From contig PKXI01000248.1 in the NCBI GenBank assembly GCA_003133425.1, forward strand, positions 1 through 64,000: DNA of 64,000 nt. The letters are read 5' to 3'. Each line of letters opens with the position of its first letter. The first letter of the stretch is position 1. Below, one piece after another: positions 45,521 through 54,515 of this stretch. The DNA comes from Acidobacteriaceae bacterium. GTDB taxonomy: Bacteria > Acidobacteriota > Terriglobia > Terriglobales > Acidobacteriaceae. The notes below the pieces were generated by a model. The model was not told the DNA's origin and ran no database searches. It saw only the letters and a list, made by a program, of their open reading frames with translations. The position numbers and the translations under genes were made by a program.

Positions 45521-47377
45521 TTATTGGCCTGCGGTGCGTGGCTTGATCAACTCGTCGAGATAGTCAGGTTTGTCATTCAAACGCACCAGGTGCGGGAACT
45601 GCGCGCCGCCATGATAGTTGATCGTGCATGTGCGGATGTATTCGTCCACAACGACGAGAAGTGCGATCGGCTGCGAACTATCCTTGGCCGCTTTGATTGC
45701 ATCCTCGAGCAGGTCATGGTTGTAGACCCGGCCATTCACTCCGATGATCTTCATCCCGGAAGAGATCCCAGCCTCGAAAGCGGGGCTGCCGACGATGGCG
45801 TCGCCCACCGTGCCATCGGCGCCAACCTGAAGGCCGATTGAATAGACATCGCCGGCGCTGCCGCGGCGCCCCGTCGACCTTGAAGGCTGGCTGTTGATCT
45901 CTACCTTCCAGCCGCCGTTTTCGATACCGCCCACAGGTGCTTCCGCCGCAGTTGAGTCCAACCGGGTGTGGAAGAACGTGGCCCAGCCGAACGGCGCCAC
46001 TGCATTCAGCGCGCTCACCAATTGGTCAAAGGTATAGGTCTTCACCTCCGCGCCGTTATTCGGGCCGCCGTGGAATGCCAGGCAGAAATCGTCAATCGAT
46101 TTCTGGCCATGCGACTCCCGATGAATGATGGTGGCCACTTCAAGCCACAACAGGTCGCCTTCGTCGTAGTAGTCGGTACCGCGCCGCCAGTCCATCCAGC
46201 CACCTCTGCCGCTCATACCTGGCTCTCCGGCGGCAGTATCGAGTAACGGGCGCCAGGTGCGCCCTGGGCGTCCCGGACCAAGCATGGCGGCAATGCTTGC
46301 CATTTGTTCGTGATATTGCTCCGCTGTCCACAACCCGCTGCGCGCGGCCAGCATTGGCCCGAGGTAATCCGTAAGCCCCTCATATCCCCACAGCAGGTCC
46401 GTCTCCATGGGCTCTTCGTAGTACGGAACAGTCAGATCTGCAGGCCGGCGAAACTTTCCATTCCACGAGTGAACGAACTCATGCGCCAGCAAGCCGCCAA
46501 GCGACATGCCCGAAGTCGGCACGAGCAAGGCACGCTCAGGCAGCCGGCTATCATTTGACTCGTGATGCTCAAGCCCGAAGTGCATCACATGATCGCTCAG
46601 AGCAAGCAGAAAATGATAGTCGCGATAGTGGCGCGTTCCAAAAAGCTTGCCCGACTCGGCGACCAGATCGATCATCTCCTTTTGGTTTTCCGGGCTCATG
46701 TTTAGCGCCGCTTCGCTGTCGGCCGCCAGGTTGATTTCATGGTGGATCGGTTCGCCCGCTGGTGTAAGGTCAATCACGCGATAGTACTCGCCGGCAATGA
46801 TGGGTGAGTCCACCAGCATGTCCAGAGAAATCTGCTTGAATGAGACTTGATTGCCGGATTGATTTTCAATCGGAAGAGACGTACCGAACTTCCATCCATC
46901 CGGCATCAGGAGCTTCGCTTCATAGGTCAATTGCTGAGCAGGAGTGCCTGCCGGATAGAGAATTACGTCGTTCCATTCGAGGACCATCAGCTTTTCGGTA
47001 GCTGAGCCACCAACTGGTTCAATAAAGTCGTACCTTGCATCGAGATGGTTGACACCAGCAGGTATGTCCAGGTGAAAGGTAAAAACATCCAGCAGATCGC
47101 GCTTCCACGGAATGGTCTTGCCGTCCGCCTCGAATTTGAGTCCGGTGAGGCTGGCGATGGGCCCATTCGGTCCATGCTCGCCGGGAATCCATTTTGGATA
47201 GTAGAGGGTCAGGGGCCCGGCCTTCACCGGGATCAATTCATGAGCGTGCAGCAGTTTTTGTTGAGTTTTGGTTGCATCAACCGTGAGCTGAATCGCCTCA
47301 CCGGCCATCGCCGCAGGCGCGGCCGTAAGGAGAACTGCGATAAGACACAAAAATAGGCCAAGGCGGCAGCGCTGCAT
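45521..47377 (-). CDS. M61 family metallopeptidase with PDZ domain
   Basis: 618 residues from ATG 47377, which has GGGAG 7 nt upstream (a TTG six codons earlier is less likely). A signal peptide (RLGLFLCLIAVLLTAAPAAMA) sends it to the periplasm or outside. The zinc site is HEFVHSWNGK (His299, Glu300, His303) with the third ligand in WGYEGLTDY (Glu333). A PDZ domain follows at about residues 490-590 (YSIGLQVGADGTVGDAIVGS, GMKIIGVNGRVY). M61 members are glycyl aminopeptidases; this PDZ-bearing layout is common in environmental bacteria. It is an isolated gene, convergent with DUF309. Confidence 0.9.
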   Translation of the reverse strand: MQRCRLGLFLCLIAVLLTAAPAAMAGEAIQLTVDATKTQQKLLHAHELIPVKAGPLTLYYPKWIPGEHGPNGPIASLTGLKFEADGKTIPWKRDLLDVFTFHLDIPAGVNHLDARYDFIEPVGGSATEKLMVLEWNDVILYPAGTPAQQLTYEAKLLMPDGWKFGTSLPIENQSGNQVSFKQISLDMLVDSPIIAGEYYRVIDLTPAGEPIHHEINLAADSEAALNMSPENQKEMIDLVAESGKLFGTRHYRDYHFLLALSDHVMHFGLEHHESNDSRLPERALLVPTSGMSLGGLLAHEFVHSWNGKFRRPADLTVPYYEEPMETDLLWGYEGLTDYLGPMLAARSGLWTAEQYHEQMASIAAMLGPGRPGRTWRPLLDTAAGEPGMSGRGGWMDWRRGTDYYDEGDLLWLEVATIIHRESHGQKSIDDFCLAFHGGPNNGAEVKTYTFDQLVSALNAVAPFGWATFFHTRLDSTAAEAPVGGIENGGWKVEINSQPSRSTGRRGSAGDVYSIGLQVGADGTVGDAIVGSPAFEAGISSGMKIIGVNGRVYNHDLLEDAIKAAKDSSQPIALLVVVDEYIRTCTINYHGGAQFPHLVRLNDKPDYLDELIKPRTAGQ

Positions 47378-47502
47378 GCGAATACTCCCTTTCAAAAAGG
47401 ACGGAAAATCTCAATAGAGAATCATACATTTAAGTGGTATCCACTTCTCGACAAGCTTGGACCAGATCAGTCAAGGCGTGCCGCACGGCGCTCCACCGAC
47501 CA

Positions 47503-48111
47503 TCAAGGTTTGGCCGGAGAGTTGGCCGGTGCTCTCGGATAAGTCTTCTCGACTTCGTCCTTTAACTGTGTGAACAAAATCAGACGAGGCGCATTCAAGC
47601 CGTTTGCGAACGTATGCGTCCAGATTGGCCCGCTCAGCTTTCCATTTGCGGTCGTTTGGCGTACCTCGAGCAGATCGTCCTCGGGGCCGGTCTCGCCGCC
47701 GACACCCAGTTCTGACCCGCGCGTGCGTTGCTGCCCTGGACCACGCCCGCCGCCCTGCTGCCCACCCATCGGACCACCGCCCATGGGATCTTGGTCGTCG
47801 GTCATATCACCGCCCACCCGCGCGCTCGCCAGCCGCCCCTTGCGAATCACAAATACCAGATCGGCATTCTCACGATCATAGATCAGGGTATAGCGGCCCC
47901 ATTTCTTGAGAGCATCTTTGACATCCGCAATGGCCAGCTGATCGGCCGTATCCAGGTCTCGCTTGAATTCGTCACCGTCTATCGCTTCCACATACACAAA
48001 CCGCGCGTGGTCGAAGACTTCTGGGAGCGTGGTCTTTTTTCCCTTCTTTTGTGCTGCGGCAACGGTTGGCAGCAACAGCAAAAGCAGCATGGTCACCTTA
48101 AAACGATTCAT
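47503..48111 (-). CDS. Secreted hypothetical protein with Gly/Met/Gln-rich loop
   Basis: 202 residues with a signal peptide (FKVTMLLLLLLPTVAAA). A conserved-looking core follows (FVYVEAIDGDEFKRDLDTAD, KWGRYTLIYDRENADLVFVI), then a flexible segment rich in Gly, Met and Gln (GGGPMGGQQGGGRGPGQQR) and a C-terminal part ending near the tail PRAPANSPAKP. I do not recognise a family name, although similar proteins are found in Acidobacteria. Its start overlaps the stop of the 41-residue frame at 48098, and the Ser/Thr kinase lies just upstream, so all three are probably one operon. It may be an extracytoplasmic partner of that kinase pathway, which is inference. Confidence 0.75.
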   Translation of the reverse strand: MNRFKVTMLLLLLLPTVAAAQKKGKKTTLPEVFDHARFVYVEAIDGDEFKRDLDTADQLAIADVKDALKKWGRYTLIYDRENADLVFVIRKGRLASARVGGDMTDDQDPMGGGPMGGQQGGGRGPGQQRTRGSELGVGGETGPEDDLLEVRQTTANGKLSGPIWTHTFANGLNAPRLILFTQLKDEVEKTYPRAPANSPAKP

Positions 48112-48223
48112 GCGAAAACCTCGGGCTGAAGGCGCAGATTGCCGCCGCCAGGATCAGCGATAGACACAAGATTACGCCGATTTCCCAAGGACCCGTAATT
48201 TTGAAATTCGTGAGCAGGTCCAC
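48098..48223 (-). CDS. 41-residue single-pass membrane protein (small ORF)
   Basis: A GTG at 48223 opens 41 codons ending in TAA at 48098. AGGGAA lies 2-3 nt upstream, close but usable. The product has a charged N-terminus (DLLTNFKITGPWE) then one strong membrane helix (IGVILCLSLILAAAICAF) and a short basic tail. It begins 12 nt after the kinase stop and overlaps the start of the next gene by 14 nt, which is the pattern of a coupled operon gene. Its size makes it easy to miss. Function is unknown; small single-pass proteins often modulate a membrane partner, here possibly the kinase. Confidence 0.5.
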   Translation of the reverse strand: MDLLTNFKITGPWEIGVILCLSLILAAAICAFSPRFSHESF

Positions 48224-48235
48224 CAGTTCCCTGAT

Positions 48236-49231
48236 CTACCACCGAGCCAACATCACCATCAGGCCGAAGATGAGAATCGGAACCAGCGCCAGACCAGCAT
48301 AGAGAAGCATCTTCCGCCCGCCAGGAAAGATTCGCTTGTGCAAAGCCGGCCGACGCGCGCCTTCTTCCACGCCCACCAGGTCCTGATGCTCCAACTCCCA
48401 TGCCATCTCGAGGGCCGTTGGGTAGCGGTGGCGCGGGTCCCGCTCCATTGCCCGTTGAAGAATCTCCTGCAACTGGGGCGAAATCTCCGGGTTCAGTTTG
48501 CGCGCAGGCTTGGGATCGGTCAACACCCGCTCGTTCATCACCGCCAGTGGATTGGGCCCACTGAAGGGCGGCTCTCCGGTCAGCATTTCATAAAGCATCG
48601 CGCCCACTGCGTAGATGTCGCTGCGTTGGTCGCCGCGCTGGCCCTTCACCTGTTCCGGCGAAATGTAGTCCGGCGTACCCAGCATCGGCGACGGGCCGGC
48701 ATAGGTCAGGCGTCGCGCGTCTTCCTTCATGGCAATACCGAAGTCGATGAGTTTGATATGGTCCTCGCCGTCGACCATCACGTTCTCCGGCTTCAGGTCG
48801 CGATGCACCACGCCGTGCTTGTGCATGTAGTCGAGAGCATCGCAAATGCCCAACGTAATCTTCACCGCGCGTTCTATCGGCAGCCTGCGCTCTTTGTCCA
48901 GACCTTGCTCATTCAAGATTGACCGAAGCAGTCTTCCATCCACCCACTCGATCACCATGTACAGGCGGCTGCGCTGCTCGCCGTCGTAGGTTTTCACGAT
49001 TCCTGGGTGGTCCAGTTCCTGCCCGATCTCCTGCTCCCGCTTGAATCGCTCCAGCAGAATCGGGTCCGATTCCATTTCCGCATGCGGAACTTTTAGGGCC
49101 ACCTGCCTGCCGCTGTTCAGGTCAGTTGCCCGGTAAAGCGTCGACATCCCGCTCCGAGCAACGGTCGCCTCCAGGCGGTAATGGTCCAGCGTATCTCCGG
49201 TTTCCATCGTGGTCATCAGTTCATCCAGCAT
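48236..49231 (-). CDS. Ser/Thr protein kinase with C-terminal membrane anchor
   Basis: 331 residues. A Hanks-type kinase domain (about 15-275) carries VALKVP with the ATP-contact Lys, HRDLKPENVM, DFGIAM and the GTPDYISPEQ activation-loop region. The glycine-rich loop is atypical: the canonical GxGxxG is AxSxxS here (TVARSGMSTLYRA), a form I have seen in a recurring acidobacterial-type group, so it may still bind ATP. A juxtamembrane basic stretch precedes a single helix at the C-terminus (MLLYAGLALVPILIFGLMVM), so the kinase faces the cytoplasm with almost no external part. It heads an operon with the 41-residue membrane protein and a secreted hypothetical. Alternative ATGs lie 5 and 8 codons in. 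Confidence 0.88.
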   Translation of the reverse strand: MLDELMTTMETGDTLDHYRLEATVARSGMSTLYRATDLNSGRQVALKVPHAEMESDPILLERFKREQEIGQELDHPGIVKTYDGEQRSRLYMVIEWVDGRLLRSILNEQGLDKERRLPIERAVKITLGICDALDYMHKHGVVHRDLKPENVMVDGEDHIKLIDFGIAMKEDARRLTYAGPSPMLGTPDYISPEQVKGQRGDQRSDIYAVGAMLYEMLTGEPPFSGPNPLAVMNERVLTDPKPARKLNPEISPQLQEILQRAMERDPRHRYPTALEMAWELEHQDLVGVEEGARRPALHKRIFPGGRKMLLYAGLALVPILIFGLMVMLARW

Positions 49232-49561
49232 AACAACTTAAGCCTTTCATGCGGATCGTAAAGAACCCGAAAGGAAATCGCATGGAAATCGTCGAAATTC
49301 GCCGCAGATCCCCGGGCGCACCTTACTGGAAACATTCGCTTTACTCGAATATGGGTGCCCTACCCTCGCCGTTCTGGGCGAAGCATAGTGAAGTCGAAGA
49401 ATCTGCTTTCCTCCAATTTGTCGCTAAAGCATGAAACGCCACTGGAATCTGCGAATCAGTCTGCACCCACCCCCCGAGCTTCCGTTACTGGTCGGGAACT
49501 CAGCCCTCTCCCCGCTCGGAATCCCGCGCTCCGCCAGATATAGTTGTGGTTGGATCCCGTC
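49232..49561. other. 330-bp divergent intergenic region (kinase / esterase)
   Basis: Contains no recognisable gene. Around 49355-49375 a GGGTGCCCTACCCTCGCC stretch resembles a degenerate copy of the GGGTGCCCC-type extragenic repeats found at 52690 and 56688, without a full stem. Promoters for the kinase operon and the esterase should be here. Confidence 0.35.
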
Positions 49562-50773
49562 ATGCTCCGTTCTCCTCGATTCTGCGCTGTCTGCCTTGCG
49601 GTATTTTTCGCCTTCGCGGGGGTTCTGTCACCCTGCATCGCCCGCGCCGCAGCAGCAAAGGACCGCCGAGAGGCACCACAGGAGACGGGCTTCCTCAATC
49701 GAAAGATCCAGATCCGCGGCGCCACCTACCGCTTTCAGGTCTACCTGCCTGAAGATTGGCGACGCGACGACAACAGGCTTTGGCCCATCATCCTGTTTCT
49801 CCACGGTCGCGGCGAACGCGGTTCCGAGGGAATGTGGCAGACCCAGGTAGGACTTCCCGCCGCAGTGCGCGACCACCCCGAGCGCTGGCCCTTCGTCATC
49901 GTTATCCCGCAGTGCCAGCAGGGGCATTACTGGACCGATCCCGACATGCTTGACATGGCCATGGCAACGCTTGACCGGGAAACAGCCGAGTTCCACGGCG
50001 ACCCCGACCGCACCTATCTCAGTGGCCTCTCCTTGGGCGGATACGGCTCCTGGGAACTGGCCCGCCTTCATCCTCATCGCTGGGCCGCGGTAGCCATTGT
50101 CGCTGGCGGGGTCTTTTGGAGTTATGCCCCAGATCGCTGGCAGAAGTCCGCAACGCTGCCCGGCGAGTACGCCCGCGCTTTGGGCCGTACCCCGGTCTGG
50201 CTCTTCCACGGAATTGACGACCACATGGTTGCGCCGCGCCAAAGCGAATTAATGTACGAGGCATTCAAAGCAGCCGGCGGCCGAATCCGCTTGTGGCTGT
50301 ATCAGGGTTTGAAACACGATTCCTGGACCCGCGCCTACGGCGAGCCGGAGTTGCCACGTTGGCTGCTCGAACACCGCATTCAAATCGAGCAGTCTTCAAA
50401 GCCCGGTCATGCCGCCGCAACAGTGCCGGAACCACGCGCCTTCGCCGAGCGTCTCGTCATTCCCTTACACCCGGTCGCCATGCGCCTGACACCAGCACAG
50501 GTGGAAAACCTGCTTGGCGAATACATCGAATCGAACGGCAATACAGCCTTGACAGTGTTCTGGCAGGGCGAGCGCCTTTACGGCAGGGACCGCTTTGGCG
50601 ATATCTCCGAGTTGGCTGCCGAGTCACCTACCCAGCTCTTTTATCCTGACGGCTCAAGCATCCCTCGGCTCGTCGCCCAGCGAGACAACGCGGGGCACGT
50701 CACGGCCATGGTCTTCCGCGACGACCGACATGAAGAACGATGGGAGAAGCGGGTCGGAGCCCCCAGCCACTAG
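49562..50773 (+). CDS. Secreted alpha/beta-hydrolase esterase (phospholipase/carboxylesterase-like)
   Basis: 403 residues from the ATG at 49562, which starts a signal peptide (RFCAVCLAVFFAFAGVLS). The fold is alpha/beta hydrolase of the LpqC/esterase-D kind: oxyanion region ILFLHGRGERGS, nucleophile elbow GLSLGGYG, the acid in FHGIDDHMV, and the catalytic His in GLKHDSW. A C-terminal extension (about residues 290-400) of beta character follows, with VENLLGEYIESNGNTALTVF. It should hydrolyse an ester, but the substrate is unknown. It is followed by an imperfect GC-rich hairpin at 50810-50844. Confidence 0.85.
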   Translation: MLRSPRFCAVCLAVFFAFAGVLSPCIARAAAAKDRREAPQETGFLNRKIQIRGATYRFQVYLPEDWRRDDNRLWPIILFLHGRGERGSEGMWQTQVGLPAAVRDHPERWPFVIVIPQCQQGHYWTDPDMLDMAMATLDRETAEFHGDPDRTYLSGLSLGGYGSWELARLHPHRWAAVAIVAGGVFWSYAPDRWQKSATLPGEYARALGRTPVWLFHGIDDHMVAPRQSELMYEAFKAAGGRIRLWLYQGLKHDSWTRAYGEPELPRWLLEHRIQIEQSSKPGHAAATVPEPRAFAERLVIPLHPVAMRLTPAQVENLLGEYIESNGNTALTVFWQGERLYGRDRFGDISELAAESPTQLFYPDGSSIPRLVAQRDNAGHVTAMVFRDDRHEERWEKRVGAPSH

Positions 50774-50809
50774 CTCTCGGAACTGGCTGCATAAATCGGG
50801 CTTTGAAAG

Positions 50810-50844
50810 GGCGCGGCGGGGTACCCTCTGGGTCCCGCGCCGCC
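50810..50844. repeat. GC-rich imperfect hairpin after the esterase gene
   Basis: The left part GGCGCGGCGGGGTACCC (50810-50826) and the right part GGGTCCCGCGCCGCC (50830-50844) can fold into a strong imperfect stem with a 3-nt loop. GCATAAA occurs on both flanks. No T-run follows. It resembles an extragenic palindrome more than a classical terminator. Confidence 0.45.
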
Positions 50845-51014
50845 ACAGTCGCATAAAATCTGGTGCTTTAGCCCCTTCGTGACATGCACTTGCTGGTCGG
50901 ACAACATTCTTGCAACCAGTTCTGGAAGCAAGAAGCTCATTGGAACCCTTCCCGCCCAGTTTGCGTAGTAATCTTCGAAGCGGATCCCATAAGGTATCCC
51001 CACGAGGAGGCAGC

Positions 51015-51527
51015 ATGTTTTGCAGTGGATGTGGTCAGGCTATGGTCCCTGAGCAGGCATATTGCCCCCAGTGCGGCCGCCCCTTGGCGCCGGCGGTTCC
51101 TCCCGTTCCCGGCTTGCAGTTCCTATTGGAGAGCTACGCGGGCAAGGTAAGAGCTCTCAGCATCTTCTGGTTTGTCTATGCGGGTCTGTCCCTGCTGCTG
51201 GGGTTAGCCGGGCTCACCTTCGCGAAGGCGTTCATGTCCGGAGGTTTCGGCCCCTGGATGCACGGTCCATGGATGCATGGCCCCATGTCGCCGGATTGGA
51301 TGGGCCCGGCGTTCATCCATCTGATTTGGGTGTTTCTGGTGCTTCGCGCGGGCCTCGCCCTGGCTGCCGGATTCGGACTCATGGAGCACACGCAGTGGGG
51401 CCGCTTGGTAGCCATTGTGGCCGCCATCTTCAGCGTCCTCAAGTTCCCCTTCGGAACCGCCCTCGGCATCTGGACTCTGGTCGTCCTGCTCGGCTACCGC
51501 AACTCGTCGTTGTACGACCAGCTGTAA
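51015..51527 (+). CDS. Zinc-ribbon membrane protein
   Basis: 170 residues from the ATG at 51015, which has a strong GAGGAGG ribosome site 6 nt upstream. The N-terminus has a double zinc-ribbon knuckle (CSGCG, then CPQCG) followed by a Pro-rich linker. Four hydrophobic segments follow (SIFWFVYAGLSLLLGLAGL, HLIWVFLVLRAGLALAAGFG, AIVAAIFSVL, ALGIWTLVVLLGY). Between the first two is a short internal duplication, GPWMHGPWMHGP. Function is unknown. No operon partner is evident; a large inverted repeat follows before hemB. Confidence 0.75.
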   Translation: MFCSGCGQAMVPEQAYCPQCGRPLAPAVPPVPGLQFLLESYAGKVRALSIFWFVYAGLSLLLGLAGLTFAKAFMSGGFGPWMHGPWMHGPMSPDWMGPAFIHLIWVFLVLRAGLALAAGFGLMEHTQWGRLVAIVAAIFSVLKFPFGTALGIWTLVVLLGYRNSSLYDQL

Positions 51528-51675
51528 AAGCAGCTGCTAGCTCTTAGCCTCTACCCGCTAGCCTTCAGTTCTCGCGCAATATTTCAGGGCTACCGGGGAG
51601 ATCGATCGCGCCCGATTTCGCCGCCACAATCGCCTTTGAGCTAGAGGCTAGAAGCTAGCAGCTAGAAGCTGCTTT
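51528..51675. repeat. 148-bp inverted-repeat element between zinc-ribbon gene and hemB
   Basis: The left arm (51528-51552, AAGCAGCTGCTAGCTCTTAG onwards) matches the reverse complement of the right arm (51641-51675), interrupted by a short insertion. The right arm contains a GCTAG/CTAGA-rich internal repeat. The loop is about 90 bp. The whole fills the 167-bp gap before hemB. It could be a terminator-like or REP-type element. Confidence 0.6.
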
Positions 51676-51694
51676 CGCGCAGTACAATTTACCC

Positions 51695-52684
51695 ATGAGC
51701 TTCCCTCAAATGCGGATGCGCCGCCTCCGGCGCAGCGAATCCATGCGCGCCCTGGTGCGCGAGACAGTTCTCGAGCCCGGCGACCTGATCTATCCCCTGT
51801 TTATCTGCCCCGGCGAAGGCATACGCCGCGAAGTCAGCTCCATGCCCGGCGTCTTCAACCTTTCCGTCGACGAAGCGATCCGCGAAGCCGAAGAAGCCGC
51901 CAGCTTGGGCCTTGGCGGCCTGCTGCTCTTCGGCCTGCCCGAAGCCAAGGACGAGCAGGGCACCGGCGCATGGGAAGAAGGCGGTATCGTGCAGCAAAGC
52001 CTGCGCGCCCTGCGTCAATCCGCTGCGTCCAAGAAACTGGTCCTCATCTCCGACGTCTGCCTCTGCGAGTACACCAGCCACGGCCATTGCGGCGTCATCA
52101 TCGAAGGCCGCGATGGCTTCGAACTCGCCAATGACCCCACCCTCGAGATGCTGGCCCGCACCGCTGTCAGCCACGCCAAAGCCGGTGCAGATGTCGTCGC
52201 ACCCAGCGACATGATGGACGGCCGAGTCAAAGCCATCCGCCGCGCCCTCGACACCGAAGGCTGCTCGCAGACACCCATCCTCAGCTACGCGTCCAAGTTC
52301 GCGTCCGCCTTTTACGGCCCCTTCCGCGAAGCCGCCGACTCAGCACCCCAGTTCGGTGATCGCAAAACCTACCAGATGGACGGCGCCAACCTTCGCGAAG
52401 CCATGCGCGAAATCGACCTCGACCTCGACGAAGGCGCTGACATGATCCTGATGAAGCCGGCCATGCCCTACCTCGATGTGATCCGCGCCGCCCGCGAGCG
52501 CGTCGGCGTCCCCATCGGTGCCTACCAGGTCTCGGGCGAGTACTCCATGCTCCAGGCCGCCTTCGAGAAAGGCTGGCTCGACCACGATCGCGCTATTCTC
52601 GAATCGCTGATGGGCATTCGCCGCGCCGGCGCCGACTTCGCCGTCACCTACTTCGCCAAGGAAGCCGCCAAACTCTTGGGCTGA
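51695..52684 (+). CDS. hemB: Delta-aminolevulinic acid dehydratase (porphobilinogen synthase)
   Basis: 329 residues, full length. HemB condenses two 5-aminolevulinate molecules to porphobilinogen in haem and corrin synthesis. The catalytic zinc cysteines are present in [13 protein letters not shown] (Cys122, Cys124, Cys132), so it is the zinc type rather than the magnesium type. The two substrate-binding lysines are Lys201 in [14 protein letters not shown] and the Schiff-base Lys254 in [12 protein letters not shown]. It is a single gene, followed by a hairpin repeat at 52690. Confidence 0.96.
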   Translation: MSFPQMRMRRLRRSESMRALVRETVLEPGDLIYPLFICPGEGIRREVSSMPGVFNLSVDEAIREAEEAASLGLGGLLLFGLPEAKDEQGTGAWEEGGIVQQSLRALRQSAASKKLVLISDVCLCEYTSHGHCGVIIEGRDGFELANDPTLEMLARTAVSHAKAGADVVAPSDMMDGRVKAIRRALDTEGCSQTPILSYASKFASAFYGPFREAADSAPQFGDRKTYQMDGANLREAMREIDLDLDEGADMILMKPAMPYLDVIRAARERVGVPIGAYQVSGEYSMLQAAFEKGWLDHDRAILESLMGIRRAGADFAVTYFAKEAAKLLG

Positions 52685-52689
52685 ACTCT

Positions 52690-52727
52690 GGGTGCCCCAG
52701 GTCTCGATTTTGAGACCTGGGATTCCA
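52690..52727. repeat. Extragenic hairpin repeat, copy 1 (GGGTGCCCC type)
   Basis: CCCAGGTCTC (52696-52705) pairs exactly with GAGACCTGGG (52712-52721). The whole unit from GGGTGCCCC to GATTCCA recurs at 56688-56725 with only the loop changed. It sits 6 bp after the hemB stop and may also serve as a terminator for the convergent genes here. Confidence 0.75.
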
Positions 52728-52742
52728 AAATTCGGCCCAAAT

Positions 52743-52988
52743 CTAGAGCCTCTTGCGCAGGTATTCAAACACCACATACCCAATGAACGCCGAGATCATG
52801 GCGATCCCGAAATTCGTCAGTGTAAATATGTCGTAGAGAGCGCTCGCCATGCTCTTCCCCAACCCGTTGGCATGGGTGAATTCCCCCATCAACAGGTTCG
52901 AATAGAAGAGAAACACGATGAACGCAACCTCGATCACTGCCCGCAGGACAGGGATGAGTTGACGCCGATTTTTCGAAATCGGGCTCAT
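52743..52988 (-). CDS. Small conserved-looking membrane protein
   Basis: 81 residues with a basic N-terminus (PISKNRRQLIPV) and two hydrophobic helices (RAVIEVAFIVFLFYSNLLMG and FTLTNFGIAMISAFIGYVVF) ending in RKRL. Helix-loop-helix topology with a positive N-terminus and C-terminus suggests both ends are cytoplasmic. Function is unknown. It is convergent with hemB and divergent from the purine permease. Confidence 0.65.
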   Translation of the reverse strand: MSPISKNRRQLIPVLRAVIEVAFIVFLFYSNLLMGEFTHANGLGKSMASALYDIFTLTNFGIAMISAFIGYVVFEYLRKRL

Positions 52989-53093
52989 GGATTTTCAATC
53001 GTAGCAAGACCCGCCCGGCAATCAAAGAAAAACCGGCGAACACAATCTCCTTTGCGTTCTGTCTAACCTATGCTTTCCTAATAGAACCCGCCT

Positions 53094-54473
53094 ATGCGCA
53101 AGCACCTGGAAACCTACTTCGAATTTGCCCATCTGGGGACCAACTGGCGTACCGAGATTCTCGCCGGCGTCACCACGTTCCTCACCATGGCATATATCGT
53201 CCTGGTCAATCCGGCCATCCTGTCGGCCGCAGGCGTTCCACTTGCCGCCGCCACAGCCGCCACCTGCCTCTCAGCAGCGTTCGGCTCCATTCTCATGGGC
53301 ATCGTTGCGCGCTATCCCATCGCGCTCGCTCCCGGCATGGGCCTCAACGCCTACTTCACTTACACCGTCTGCCTCAAGATGCACATCCCCTGGCAGACGG
53401 CTCTTGGCGCAGTCTTCCTCTCAGGCATCATCTTTCTTGCGCTCACCGTTGGCGGCATTCGCCAAATGATTCTGCGCTCCATTCCCCACGAACTCTACGC
53501 AGCGGTCGCCAGCGGCATCGGGCTCTTCATCGCCTTCATCGGCTTCCGCAACGCGGGCCTCGTCATCGGCGACGCGGAGACCCTGGTCGGCCTCGGCAAT
53601 CTTCGCAATCCCACCACCGCCTTGGCTCTCCTTGGCCTCATCCTGATGGTCGCGCTTGAAATAAGAAAAGTCCGCGGCTCCATCCTCATCGGCGTACTCG
53701 CGACAACAGCCATCGCCTGGGCATGCGCTTTCGCAATCCTCCACACCAACACACAATTCAGCGGAGCCCCACCTTCCACCGCAGTCGCATGGGCACAAAA
53801 TCTCTTCCGCTGGACGCCGGCGCCCGGCGGCTTCCACGCGCTCACGGGCACTGCTTTCAAGCTCGACATACGCGGCGCCCTCAACAAGGGCCTGCTCGAG
53901 ATCGTCTTCGTCTTCTTCTTCGTCGACTTGTTCGACAACTTGGGGACGCTGGTCGCCGTAACCAAGAGAGCCGGCCTCATCGCCGCCGACCACTCCATCC
54001 CCCGTCTCAACAGAATTCTGCTGGCCGACGCAACCTCGACAGTCTTCGGCTCTCTCGCCGGAACTTCGACGGTGACCAGCTACGTGGAATCAACGGCCGG
54101 CGTAATGGCAGGCGGTCGCAGTGGCGTCACGGCTATCGTCACAGGGTTGCTTTTTCTTGGAGCAATCGTTGCCGCGCCGTTTGTGGGCTTCGTGCCCCCG
54201 GCAGCCACAGCTCCGGCGCTGATCCTGGTCGGTTCCCTCATGCTGGCCACCATCACTGAGATCCGCTGGACAGAGCCGCTGGTCGCCGTTCCCGCTTTCC
54301 TCACGCTGGTGCTGATTCCGCTCACTTACTCCATCGCCAACGGACTCGGCTTCGGCATCATCTCCTGGGCCGTGCTGCATCTCGCCACCGGTAAATTCAG
54401 CAAGAAGGATTGGCTCCTCTACATACTCGCAGCCCTTTTCCTCGCCCGCTTCATCTACCTCGGCGCAAGCTAG
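53094..54473 (+). CDS. NCS2 family purine permease (AzgA-like)
   Basis: 459 residues with about 12-14 helices. Signatures of the adenine/guanine/hypoxanthine branch are visible: ALAPGMGLNAYFTYTV in the first conserved helix pair, VDLFDNLGTLVAV, and GTSTVTSYVESTAGVMAGGR in the substrate helix region. It should import a purine base with protons. The start ATG is followed by RKHLETYFEFAHLGTNWRTE, usual for this group. No purine gene is adjacent, so the precise substrate is open. Confidence 0.9.
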   Translation: MRKHLETYFEFAHLGTNWRTEILAGVTTFLTMAYIVLVNPAILSAAGVPLAAATAATCLSAAFGSILMGIVARYPIALAPGMGLNAYFTYTVCLKMHIPWQTALGAVFLSGIIFLALTVGGIRQMILRSIPHELYAAVASGIGLFIAFIGFRNAGLVIGDAETLVGLGNLRNPTTALALLGLILMVALEIRKVRGSILIGVLATTAIAWACAFAILHTNTQFSGAPPSTAVAWAQNLFRWTPAPGGFHALTGTAFKLDIRGALNKGLLEIVFVFFFVDLFDNLGTLVAVTKRAGLIAADHSIPRLNRILLADATSTVFGSLAGTSTVTSYVESTAGVMAGGRSGVTAIVTGLLFLGAIVAAPFVGFVPPAATAPALILVGSLMLATITEIRWTEPLVAVPAFLTLVLIPLTYSIANGLGFGIISWAVLHLATGKFSKKDWLLYILAALFLARFIYLGAS

Positions 54474-54515
54474 AATGGTTGTTACATTCCACACGTTAGC
54501 CTCAAGGGAGCAACC

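Noticed and set aside
49249..49434. 61-codon plus-strand frame before the esterase
   Set aside because: No ribosome site, and the middle is a degenerate GGGTGCCC repeat-like stretch rather than protein-coding sequence.
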